Below are positions 56,800-64,000 of a DNA stretch of 64,000 nt, in pieces. Within the stretch, counting starts at the first letter, position 1. The number at the start of each line of letters is the position of its first letter. The DNA is taken from positions 186,001-250,000 of the forward strand of contig JAIQZO010000024.1 in the NCBI GenBank assembly GCA_021777055.1, written 5' to 3'. A program made the translations under genes and the position numbers. The stretch comes from Candidatus Anammoxibacter sp. (lineage in GTDB: Bacteria; Planctomycetota; Brocadiia; Brocadiales; Anammoxibacteraceae). A model generated the notes under the pieces. The model was given only the letters and a program-made list of their open reading frames with translations, was not told the DNA's origin and ran no database searches.

Positions 56800-58359
56800 A
56801 TGAAAACAATATTTAGTAACCGTTCTTTAGAATGTTTATTCAACATTAAATCTGTATTTTTCTTATTGCTTTGCTTTTTAGGTTTATCTGTTATTTTCCA
56901 AGACTATTCTCAAGCTGATAAAGTTTTATCTACCGAAGAGAAACGTAGCGATGATGTTGAAGTAGAAAAAACCGCTCCTATCGATGATGAGGAAGATGAT
57001 GACAATGACGCTTCGCCAATACCTACCAGTGACCTTACCGGGGCTGGAGCACCAGAACCTGTAATTGATTCTTTTAATCCTAACGATAGCAAACAGATGA
57101 ACGCAAACAAATTAATTACGTTTGCAAAGGAGATATCAGGTGATGATGTAGATGCTGGAAGTGATGCCGCTTTCGGTGGAGCAATTACAACAATCGCTGA
57201 TCGAGATGGAAACGGAATTGATGAACTTGTTGTTGGCGCCTTTAATGCCGATGACAGTAACGGAGGGAATCCTGGCGTCGTCTTTGTTATCTTTCTTGAT
57301 CGTAACGGAGAGATACTTGATTTCCATAGGATTACCAGTAATGAGGGTGGTTTTGTAGGTGAACTACCGGATGACGCCTCGTTTGGTCATACACTAACCA
57401 ACGGAGGAGATATAAATGGAGATGGCACTGATGATCTCCTGGTTGGCGCACCTGACCATATCCATGAAAACAATCCGGACAAAGAGGTTGGCCGATTTTT
57501 TGTCCTGTTTTTAGACAAGAAAGGATTAGTTACAGGACAGAAAAAAATAGGAGGCAAGGATGATGGTTGGCCTGAAAGTTTCAACAGTGATGGAGATGAA
57601 CTTGGCCATACCGTTGGTATAATACCCCGCATTAATGGAGAGACTTACCATTCCGTTGGAGTTCCCGGTGATGACGATGGGGGGAAGGATGCTGGCAGTG
57701 TATATATCTTGAAATTGAAACCAGATGGAAAAGTGCGAGCATCCCAAAAGATTAGCCGTAAAATTATCGGTTCTAAGATAATAGCAAAAAAAGGAGATCG
57801 CTTTGGCGATGCAGGAACTTCATCAATTCTAGATATAGATGGCGATGGCATTCCAGATATTGCAGCGGGCGCATCAGGCGCTGATATAGGTAACGGTGCC
57901 AACGAAGGAAAATTCTGGATAATTAATCTGCTTGAAAACGGATCGGTAAAGAATTTCACAGAGGTTAGTGATTTAACGCAGGATATACTTGCAAACGAAA
58001 CAGAACCTGGCGATTTCTTCGGACATGGAGAATTCAGGACAGGTTCATTTAAAGACAATGCTATTCTTGGTGTGGGTGCTTTTGGTGATGATGATGGGGT
58101 AACTAATGCTGGAGCCCTTTACCTGTTGTTGCTAAACAAGAAGGGGAATGTAGAAGGCAAGTTGAAGCTTAGCACTCTTCTCCCTGATTTCCCCATCAAT
58201 TTACTTGAAAACGATTGGTTTGGTTTTGCTGCCGCAAAATTAGGATCCTTTGGTAATGGTACTGCCATTGCTGTAGGTGCACCAGGTAATGTCGCGATAC
58301 CCGAATTGGAGAAACCTGGAAAAGTCTTCCTCCTCTTCTTAAATGGTATTCAGCAATAA
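56800..58359 (+). CDS. Secreted FG-GAP (integrin-like) repeat protein
   Basis: About 519 aa. The signal segment (NIKSVFFLLLCFLGLSVIFQD) and an acidic linker precede a run of FG-GAP repeats with calcium-binding loops (DRDGNGIDELVVGA, DINGDGTDDLLVGAPD, DIDGDGIPDIAAGASGAD). These form an integrin-alpha-type beta-propeller. ATG 56800 is chosen since AAAAGGA lies 8 nt before it and the signal peptide follows; an upstream GTG at 56734 is less likely. Function is probably extracellular adhesion or envelope structure. Confidence 0.85.
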   Translation: MKTIFSNRSLECLFNIKSVFFLLLCFLGLSVIFQDYSQADKVLSTEEKRSDDVEVEKTAPIDDEEDDDNDASPIPTSDLTGAGAPEPVIDSFNPNDSKQMNANKLITFAKEISGDDVDAGSDAAFGGAITTIADRDGNGIDELVVGAFNADDSNGGNPGVVFVIFLDRNGEILDFHRITSNEGGFVGELPDDASFGHTLTNGGDINGDGTDDLLVGAPDHIHENNPDKEVGRFFVLFLDKKGLVTGQKKIGGKDDGWPESFNSDGDELGHTVGIIPRINGETYHSVGVPGDDDGGKDAGSVYILKLKPDGKVRASQKISRKIIGSKIIAKKGDRFGDAGTSSILDIDGDGIPDIAAGASGADIGNGANEGKFWIINLLENGSVKNFTEVSDLTQDILANETEPGDFFGHGEFRTGSFKDNAILGVGAFGDDDGVTNAGALYLLLLNKKGNVEGKLKLSTLLPDFPINLLENDWFGFAAAKLGSFGNGTAIAVGAPGNVAIPELEKPGKVFLLFLNGIQQ

Positions 58360-58426
58360 CAATGATTATAAGTAGATAGATCTTAGTAAAACAAGGAGGT
58401 TTTCTAATTTCTACGGAAAGCTTCTT

Positions 58427-58464
58427 AGGACCTCTCATTAGTATGATTCATTACGAGAGGTCCT
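58427..58464 (+). terminator. Hairpin downstream of the FG-GAP gene
   Basis: AGGACCTCTC ... GAGAGGTCCT, a perfect 10-bp stem extended by partial pairing in an 18-nt loop, then TTGACTTT. Weak T-tract. Confidence 0.55.
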
Positions 58465-58498
58465 TGACTTTCCCTCTAGTATAGTTTATTGGTGGGAA

Positions 58499-58530
58499 TA
58501 CAGAATTCAGGAGCCAGAATTCAGAATAAA
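58499..58530. repeat. CAGAATTCAGGA-type low-complexity repeat
   Basis: Short simple repeat of the pattern CAGAATTCAG, also seen at 32830-32865, 43646-43690 and 53281-53308. Confidence 0.5.
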
Positions 58531-58615
58531 GCATACTTTCCGGTTGCCACCCCATTGGCAACTCTATGTATTAAAAGCAAACGCTGATTAGGATTTTGGC
58601 TTTATTTTAATTCAT

Positions 58616-58828
58616 TTACGCATACATTAATTTTTCACCTTTTGGTTTCGGTATGGAATCGCCAAACTCTTTAGCGGTGTCTATCCAGAGTTGAATAGCT
58701 TCCTTTGCATTCTTTAACGCATCCTCCTGTGTTTTTCCATGAGCAATGCAACCAGGGAGTTCGGGTACCTCTGCTATAAAAGCATCATCTTCATTGCCCC
58801 AATAAATTATGATCTCATACTTACACAT
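58616..58828 (-). CDS. HicB-family antitoxin
   Basis: 70 aa. YEIIIYWGNEDDAFIAEVPELPGCIAHGKTQEDALKNAKEAIQLWIDTA is the degraded-RNase-H fold of HicB. The ATG at 58828 shares its A with the TGA of a 29-codon ORF upstream, with GGAGG 10 nt before. In functional pairs HicB neutralises the HicA mRNA interferase. Here no full hicA is present. Confidence 0.85.
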   Translation of the reverse strand: MCKYEIIIYWGNEDDAFIAEVPELPGCIAHGKTQEDALKNAKEAIQLWIDTAKEFGDSIPKPKGEKLMYA

Positions 58829-58917
58829 CAATCTTTTCCTCCAAGTTTATATTTTAAAATTACATTCCTGACCTGTTTTACTTGATACGGTTTTGCTTTA
58901 TTGCTATATAAATACAT
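58828..58917 (-). CDS. 29-codon ORF coupled to hicB, possible hicA relic
   Basis: MYLYSNKAKPYQVKQVRNVI to KD, preceded by AGAGG 8-9 nt before ATG. It overlaps hicB by one base (TGATG). HicA would normally be here, but this is far too short and lacks the catalytic G-S-H motif. It could be a relic or a leader peptide. Confidence 0.4.
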   Translation of the reverse strand: MYLYSNKAKPYQVKQVRNVILKYKLGGKD

Positions 58918-59009
58918 GATGACTACCTCTAATTCTCTCTACAAGACCAAATTTCTCTAAAAAATCTCATTTGACCCAGCCTGGAAATGCACCCTACATA
59001 GCAACATAA

Positions 59010-59897
59010 CTATATGTCCATATCTCTCTTTACAAAATCTTTATACGCTTCCATTAAATACCCGGTCTGCTTGCCCGGTATCTCATCTCCTATCTTTCTG
59101 CCATCTATTATTGAAACGGGCATTATCTCCATAATGGAGTTGGTAATAAAACATTCATCCGCGTCCATCAACACTTCAAGAGGAAACTGTTTCTCCATGA
59201 CACTTATTGCATTCTCTTTGCAAATATCAATCACGGTCAGCCTGGTAATTCCCGGCAGTATACTAGAATCAAGAGGTGGTGTAATAACTGCTCCGTCCTT
59301 GACAAAAAACAAGTTGCTGGCAGTGCACTCTGCAACCATGTCATCCGTATCAAGAAACAGGGCATCATGGACGTTCTTCTGAACTGCTTCTTCCCTGATC
59401 ATTATGTTTGAAAGAAAATTTGCCGTTTTATGCCGGGAGATGGGACATGAACTGCTTACACGGTATTTAGACACCACAATAGACATACCTCTTTTATGAA
59501 GTTCTGCATCATACTCTTTCAACTGCCTGGTCTGGATAACAATCGTATAGTTCTCCTCTGGAGTATTAATCCTTTTTCCATTACTAACCGGTATCTGAAA
59601 CCCGCTACCACCGCACCCCCTGGAGAGTGTAACGCGGATGTAGGAATCTGCTAACTTATTCATTTTCAGGAGTTCATTTATGGTCTTTCTAATATCACTA
59701 TCCGAATATCCAAAAGGTATCCTGAGTTCACCAGCAGAAGAGCGCATTCTCGCCATATGCCTTTCAAGAGAGAAGATATGCCCATCATAGGATCGCAAGG
59801 TCTCAAAAATACCATCTCCATATAGAAACCCCCTATCGCGTACAGAAATCAGGGCGTCCTCCTCATGAACAATCCTGTTGTTTAAGAATATGTACAT
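59010..59897 (-). CDS. Class IV aminotransferase (IlvE/PabC type)
   Basis: 295 aa PLP enzyme. GDGIFETLRSYDGHIFSLERHMARM, the PLP lysine in SRHKTANFLSNIM, ECTASNLFFVKDG, and LPGITRLTVIDI are class IV signatures. Branched-chain aminotransferase, D-amino-acid aminotransferase and aminodeoxychorismate lyase share these; GDGIFETLR and length lean to PabC or the short IlvE type. Monocistronic, with a repeat element upstream. The substrate is not decided. Confidence 0.85.
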   Translation of the reverse strand: MYIFLNNRIVHEEDALISVRDRGFLYGDGIFETLRSYDGHIFSLERHMARMRSSAGELRIPFGYSDSDIRKTINELLKMNKLADSYIRVTLSRGCGGSGFQIPVSNGKRINTPEENYTIVIQTRQLKEYDAELHKRGMSIVVSKYRVSSSCPISRHKTANFLSNIMIREEAVQKNVHDALFLDTDDMVAECTASNLFFVKDGAVITPPLDSSILPGITRLTVIDICKENAISVMEKQFPLEVLMDADECFITNSIMEIMPVSIIDGRKIGDEIPGKQTGYLMEAYKDFVKRDMDI

Positions 59898-59992
59898 AGC
59901 TTTCTTCTACCTCCCTCTAAGTCCGTATATTTTTCCCATTTATTGCCCCCGCATTAATGAATTGTATATAGCAGCGGCTACCTTACCTAAAT

Positions 59993-60100
59993 ACACACCC
60001 CGTCTGCTTACGCATCCACCCCTCTTTCTAGAGGGGATTAAATAGTACACATCTTAAAATGTAAAAGTCCCCTCTAAGAAGAGGGGATTTAGGGGTGTGT
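59993..60100 (+). mobile_element. ~107-bp MITE-like repeat, copy B
   Basis: ACACACCCCGTCTG at the left and GGGGTGTGT at the right form terminal inverted repeats; inside are hairpins CCCCTCTTTCTAGAGGGG and TCCCCTCTAAGAAGAGGGGA. It aligns over its whole length with the minus strand of 36344-36449. The remaining 59898-60320 gap shows no gene. Confidence 0.8.
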
Positions 60101-60320
60101 TACCAATTTCAATGAATAGATACTTGTTATATTACATTTTGCACTAATTATAAACAAATGTCATCATCAATTTAACATATTACTTGACTTTGTTGCCTAG
60201 TTCATTATTGTATAAGTATAAACAAATCAGTGTATTTGCGGATCTAATCTAAAATGTTATGCCAATACCATACATGTACACCCTTCTAAAACAAATAATA
60301 TAAGAATATAGGAACAAATT

Positions 60321-60860
60321 ATGAAGAAAATATCTCTTGTTATCTTTCTTACACTCTTATTTCCACCATTAATCAACGGTGACACAGGCCTATCTCCAGT
60401 AACGGAGGATATATACCAAGAGCTGTTAAACCTTAGGCGTTCAATTGGTGCGGACAGAGAAAATTTAATAGAGATAGCAAAAAAATCTTCAGACGAATCG
60501 GAAAAAGAAGAACTAAAAACGGTAGCGGAGCATTTTCAGGCCGTTGACACCACATTGACAACGTTTATAACACTCTTACCAGTAGAAAGTTACCATAACT
60601 TGGCCCAACTACTTGAAAAACCGGACTTTGATAACACTACGCATAACATCCCAGCATTGGAATTCATAAATGTACAATGCTTGCTTAGTGTCCGCTATCT
60701 AAACAAGAAAATGATTTTTATTAAAAAGAAAATTAGTAATACAAAGAGCACTACACTCCTACGACACCTTGGAAAACTGGAAGAACATATAAAAGCTGTT
60801 ATTAAGACCCTAAATTATGTAAATGCCCACTTGGATATCCTGATAAAGAGCCATAAATAG
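60321..60860 (+). CDS. Hypothetical secreted protein
   Basis: 179 aa. Signal peptide MKKISLVIFLTLLFPPLING, then a mostly alpha-helical, charged domain with no cysteine pairs and no motif I recognise. It is 117 nt upstream of the response-regulator phosphatase gene on the same strand and could be part of the same transcription unit. Function unknown. Confidence 0.65.
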   Translation: MKKISLVIFLTLLFPPLINGDTGLSPVTEDIYQELLNLRRSIGADRENLIEIAKKSSDESEKEELKTVAEHFQAVDTTLTTFITLLPVESYHNLAQLLEKPDFDNTTHNIPALEFINVQCLLSVRYLNKKMIFIKKKISNTKSTTLLRHLGKLEEHIKAVIKTLNYVNAHLDILIKSHK

Positions 60861-60976
60861 GAAACAATTTGAGAATATGGGTTGCAGAAATAGATGAGAC
60901 AGTTAAAATATACTGTAGCATCCCAATTTAAGTTAGATAACCTTAACATAACCTAACTAACAACAAGAACGTAATC

Positions 60977-62158
60977 ATGGATAACAAATTAAAGAATAAC
61001 AGAGTTTTAGTCGTGGATGATGAGCCAAAAAATGTAAAACTGCTTCAGGTTAGATTGAAAAGTGTAGGATATGACGTTTCAACTGCAGTAGACGGACAAG
61101 AGGGATTTGAGGTTGCACAAGAGGTAAAGCCCGCTATCATTGTTTCAGATTTAATGATGCCTAAAGTTGATGGGATAGAGTTCTTAAAGAATATCAGGGC
61201 GGATGAATCTTTAAAGGAAGTAGGGTTTATTTTACTCACTGCAAGGGATACCCATGAATCAACCGTAGAGGGACTCTCTGTGGGAGCGGATGACTATATC
61301 ACGAAACCTTTTGATACGGAAGAGTTATTTGCCCGCATTAGAACAAATATAAGGGTCAGCAATTTACAAGAAGAGATTCGGGAAAAGAATTTACTGCTTC
61401 AGGAAAAGATAGATGAATTAGAGAGGAAAGACAAAAAGATACAGGATGACCTTGATACCGCCAGGGAATTGCAGCAGGCATTACTACCCACCGATTTACC
61501 AGAGGTAAAATCAGTTAAATTTGGAATTAAATATGAACCAACTGATAAAGTAGGCGGGGACATGTACGATATCTTTGAGATAGACAAAAACAACATTGGT
61601 ATTTTGATCTCTGACGTCTTGGGACATGGTGTACATGCCGCATATTTATCAGCAATGGCCAGGATGGCGGTTATAAATAATGAACGCTACTATTTCAGCC
61701 CAGCGCTATTACTTCAAACAGTAAATGAACAAATTTGTTCCAATATAAATACAAAGTGTTGTATAAATATGTTTTACCTGGTTTTAAACACAAAATCTGG
61801 AAAGATTTTATTCTCAGAGGGCTGCCACAGTAACGCGTTTATTTTCAGAAAGACAAGCAGCAACCTTGAGCAATTGTCATCAGATGATCCCTCTGGTGAC
61901 TCCGATGCTTATGCTGAAAAAGATGCAAATCTAGCAAGCGGTGATAAGCTGATACTGTTATCAAATGGTGCAGCAAACTGTTTTGTGAAGAATGGTGACA
62001 AAGATCTGCCCGGCAACATTGGCGAAATAATCAAAAGCAACGAGGATATTGCGATACAAGAACTGGTTGATAAATTATACACAGAAGCAACAACCAGCAC
62101 AGATGATGAAAACAAAAATGGCGAAGATACCACTATTTTAGGAATTGAAAAACAGTGA
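60977..62158 (+). CDS. Response regulator-PP2C (RsbU/SpoIIE) phosphatase
   Basis: 393 aa. The receiver domain (1-125) has VLVVDDEPKN, the phospho-acceptor Asp in IIVSDLMMPKVDG (about 57), Thr in LLTARD and Lys in ITKPFD. A coiled coil (130-165) links to a PP2C-type SpoIIE domain (GGDMYDIFEIDKNNIGILISDVLGHGVHAAY). Such proteins act in partner-switching control of anti-sigma-factor antagonists. The usual Y-T-D-G metal-binding motif is LLSNGAAN here, so one metal Asp is replaced by Asn, while the final G-E-D-T-T motif is kept. No STAS or kinase partner lies adjacent. Confidence 0.88.
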   Translation: MDNKLKNNRVLVVDDEPKNVKLLQVRLKSVGYDVSTAVDGQEGFEVAQEVKPAIIVSDLMMPKVDGIEFLKNIRADESLKEVGFILLTARDTHESTVEGLSVGADDYITKPFDTEELFARIRTNIRVSNLQEEIREKNLLLQEKIDELERKDKKIQDDLDTARELQQALLPTDLPEVKSVKFGIKYEPTDKVGGDMYDIFEIDKNNIGILISDVLGHGVHAAYLSAMARMAVINNERYYFSPALLLQTVNEQICSNINTKCCINMFYLVLNTKSGKILFSEGCHSNAFIFRKTSSNLEQLSSDDPSGDSDAYAEKDANLASGDKLILLSNGAANCFVKNGDKDLPGNIGEIIKSNEDIAIQELVDKLYTEATTSTDDENKNGEDTTILGIEKQ

Positions 62159-62305
62159 ATAATTCACAGGGCAACATTTTTATCCACTCTCAAACACTGT
62201 GGCAAGAGAAGGAATTTAATATCCTGCTATTTACCACAGTGAAAAACAAAAATCTTAAATCAGACTGGTAAAACAAAGAGTTTATACTGCATTAAGTGGG
62301 CCAGA

Positions 62306-63157
62306 TTACTCTTCAATCTTCTTGTTACGATTCTGCACATATGCTTCCTGTATACCTATATATGGGTCAATTGAGGCTTCTTTAGCACTTTCATAAAGTT
62401 CACCTTCATCTAACGCAAAATCATTAAAGGTATCATAAGGTCTACCTAATGACGCCCATGGTGTTACAAATAGTGAAAGAAATGTTAATGGATTCATTGC
62501 AAGATCACCTACAAACCCTACGGAATCACGCACACTTGACGGTCCTATAAAAGGCCATACAATATAAGTCCCATTATCCATTCCATATTTAGCAAGAGTT
62601 TGACCAAAATCTTCCTCCTGCATTTCCAAGTGAAATAATTTAGAGGCTGGATCAAATAAACCTGCCACACCTATAGTTGTATTAACCAGCAAACGAGCAA
62701 CCTCAATACCGGCCTTTTTAGCCTTTCCCTGGAAAAGGCAATTTAAAAACCTGCCTGGAGTCCCAATATTAAGGAAAAACTTCCTTACGCTTTCACGCGC
62801 CTTTTCAGGAACAACATAGTTATACCCCTTGTTTCCTGGTTTAATAACGTGCGTGTACACTTTATCATTAAACCCAAACATCGCCCTGTTAAAAGATCCC
62901 CAATTATCTTCAATTGCAACCGAATGAGCCTCGATATCCGAAAGATCACCTGCAACATCAAAGTCATCAAAATCGTCAAAACTATCATCCGAACTAGTAT
63001 CAGCGCTATCCACCTCCATAAGTGTGGAACTTTCTTCTTTCACCAGATTTTCCAACACCTGATCAGTGTTTGATGGCGAGTCATCAGCATAAGCAGTCAA
63101 ACCAAGTATGCTGATTATCAAAACAGAAAAAAAGTTAAACACCATGTTCTTTCTCAT
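62306..63157 (-). CDS. MlaA (VacJ) family protein
   Basis: 283 aa. N-terminal signal (FNFFSVLIISILGLTAYAD), an acidic linker, then the MlaA domain: WGSFNRAMFGFNDKVYTHVIKP, GNKGYNYVVPEKARESVRKFFLNIGTPGRFLNCLFQGK, LFDPASKLFHLEMQEEDFGQTLAKYGMDNGTYIVWPFIGPSSVRDSVG. It acts in retrograde phospholipid removal from the outer membrane. There is no lipobox Cys, unlike the E. coli lipoprotein. Downstream of an RND exporter gene on the same strand; that pairing is common. Confidence 0.9.
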   Translation of the reverse strand: MRKNMVFNFFSVLIISILGLTAYADDSPSNTDQVLENLVKEESSTLMEVDSADTSSDDSFDDFDDFDVAGDLSDIEAHSVAIEDNWGSFNRAMFGFNDKVYTHVIKPGNKGYNYVVPEKARESVRKFFLNIGTPGRFLNCLFQGKAKKAGIEVARLLVNTTIGVAGLFDPASKLFHLEMQEEDFGQTLAKYGMDNGTYIVWPFIGPSSVRDSVGFVGDLAMNPLTFLSLFVTPWASLGRPYDTFNDFALDEGELYESAKEASIDPYIGIQEAYVQNRNKKIEE

Positions 63158-63313
63158 ATCTTCCCCCTGTTGTTCACAAAAAAAATATCAAATATACGTA
63201 CATTAAATTATCTACCACAACTCTCTTTTTGAGCTTTTTCAATAATGCATCAAACAGAGCTTAAACCAGAAAATGATGTAAGGCGCTTCAACCATACATT
63301 AAGTTTGGCAATT

Positions 63314-64000
63314 CTAAGTCACAATTTGTTTCCCAAATGGCTTAAATACAATTATCAGCCTTGGAAGCAATGTTAATGCTGTTAAAAGTGCAATCAGCAT
63401 TGCTAGTCCGGTAAGAAGGCCGAAAAGGATTGTGGGAATAAAATTTGAGAATACCAGAATAGAGAAGCCCACAATAATTGTAAGTGATGTATAATACATG
63501 GCGTTCCCAATACTCCCATGGCAACGGTGCATTGCACCGATATAATCACCATCAACTTTATACTCATCTCCAAACCTGTGGATATAATGAATCGTATCAT
63601 CAACTGCAATTCCAATGCTTATCGCCGCAATGGTAATAGTCATCATATCCAACGGCAACCCTGCAAGCCCCATCACACCAAGCACCGCAATAGCGGATAG
63701 TATATTGGGAATAATGGCAATCAATGCTATTTTTAATGAACGGAACAACACCATAAACATAACCATCAAGGCAATTACAACAAACCCAATGGACATTATC
63801 TGCGAGCTGAAAAGGCTCTGCAGCATATTATTGTAAAGAACCATTATGCCGGCAATATGAACGCGGTTCTCACTCAAGCCAAGATGATTCTCCATACCCA
63901 ACTTAATCTTTTGAAGTAAATTGTTTCGCTTTAAATCCTCCATAGAGTCCTTTATACGGATAGATAAACGAGCCTGACTATCTTTCACTGAAACATATGG
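63314..64000 (-). CDS. RND/MMPL-family exporter, C-terminal part
   Basis: At least 228 aa; the frame is open through the right edge (P-Y-V-S-V-K before the first possible internal start at 63988), so this is the end of a larger protein. Five to six transmembrane segments, with the RND motif ISIGIAVDDTIHYIHRFGDEY. Predicted exporters of this class, with MlaA downstream, transport lipids (for example hopanoids) to the outer membrane; the substrate here is unknown. Confidence 0.85.
   Translation of the reverse strand, partial: PYVSVKDSQARLSIRIKDSMEDLKRNNLLQKIKLGMENHLGLSENRVHIAGIMVLYNNMLQSLFSSQIMSIGFVVIALMVMFMVLFRSLKIALIAIIPNILSAIAVLGVMGLAGLPLDMMTITIAAISIGIAVDDTIHYIHRFGDEYKVDGDYIGAMHRCHGSIGNAMYYTSLTIIVGFSILVFSNFIPTILFGLLTGLAMLIALLTALTLLPRLIIVFKPFGKQIVT

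Overview
This AT-rich window carries ordinary Gram-negative housekeeping genes (cysS, purF, pyrC, ftsH, nusA-infB-rbfA, hisG, valS, argG, groL, uvrB). Mixed in are secreted YVTN, PKD and FG-GAP repeat proteins, a large AsmA-like protein, an MlaA-like protein beside an RND/MMPL exporter, and many dispersed palindromic repeats. The mix, together with remembered family resemblance, suggests an anammox-type planctomycete (Brocadiales, most like Candidatus Scalindua). This is an inference: there is no rRNA and no diagnostic anammox enzyme here.

Layout. 0-2.1 kb is mobile/accessory: a gene fragment running off the left edge, a Y1 (REP-associated type) transposase and a RelE-like toxin-antitoxin pair. 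2.5-9.8 kb is a minus-strand housekeeping block (tRNA-Ala, a YacP/NYN nuclease, pyrC, an endonuclease III relative, cysS, purF, sppA). ftsH is transcribed divergently from a near-consensus promoter at 10.1 kb. 12.4-21.2 kb is again minus strand (yebC family, TPR protein, hisG, rbfA, DUF503, infB, nusA), with in-frame DNA repeats inside both infB and nusA, followed by tRNA-Glu and tRNA-Lys. 22.2-28.0 kb encodes citramalate synthase, ValRS and a threonine deaminase homologue. The deaminase homologue has Met where the PLP lysine should be, so citramalate may be the working source of 2-oxobutyrate for isoleucine.

28.1-43.3 kb is mixed: a double YVTN propeller overlapping a ChaN-PDZ protein, mtnB-mtnD-mtnC of methionine salvage, a PKD protein, argG, AsmA, a fragment resembling the C-terminal domain of NE0113-type CRISPR-associated proteins, a frameshifted YVTN-PKD-Ig pseudogene and a GT9 glycosyltransferase with a 5' frame disruption. 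The most striking part is 44.7-46.1 kb. There two full cobalamin riboswitches and one 5'-truncated copy, each followed by an intrinsic terminator, lie in tandem before an OprB-like porin. Three copies of a ~185-bp palindromic element are interleaved with them. The simplest reading is B12-controlled outer-membrane uptake through an unusual porin, with the leader remodelled by duplication and insertion.

47.9-64 kb holds a YncE-like propeller, a NosL-S41 protease fusion, groL without groES, uvrB, a ~1.2-kb gene-poor stretch, an FG-GAP protein, a HicB antitoxin, a class IV aminotransferase, an RsbU-type phosphatase, an MlaA-like protein and a partial RND exporter cut by the right edge. A second repeat family (~107 bp, ends ACACACC/GGTGTGT) occurs at 36.3 and 60.0 kb.
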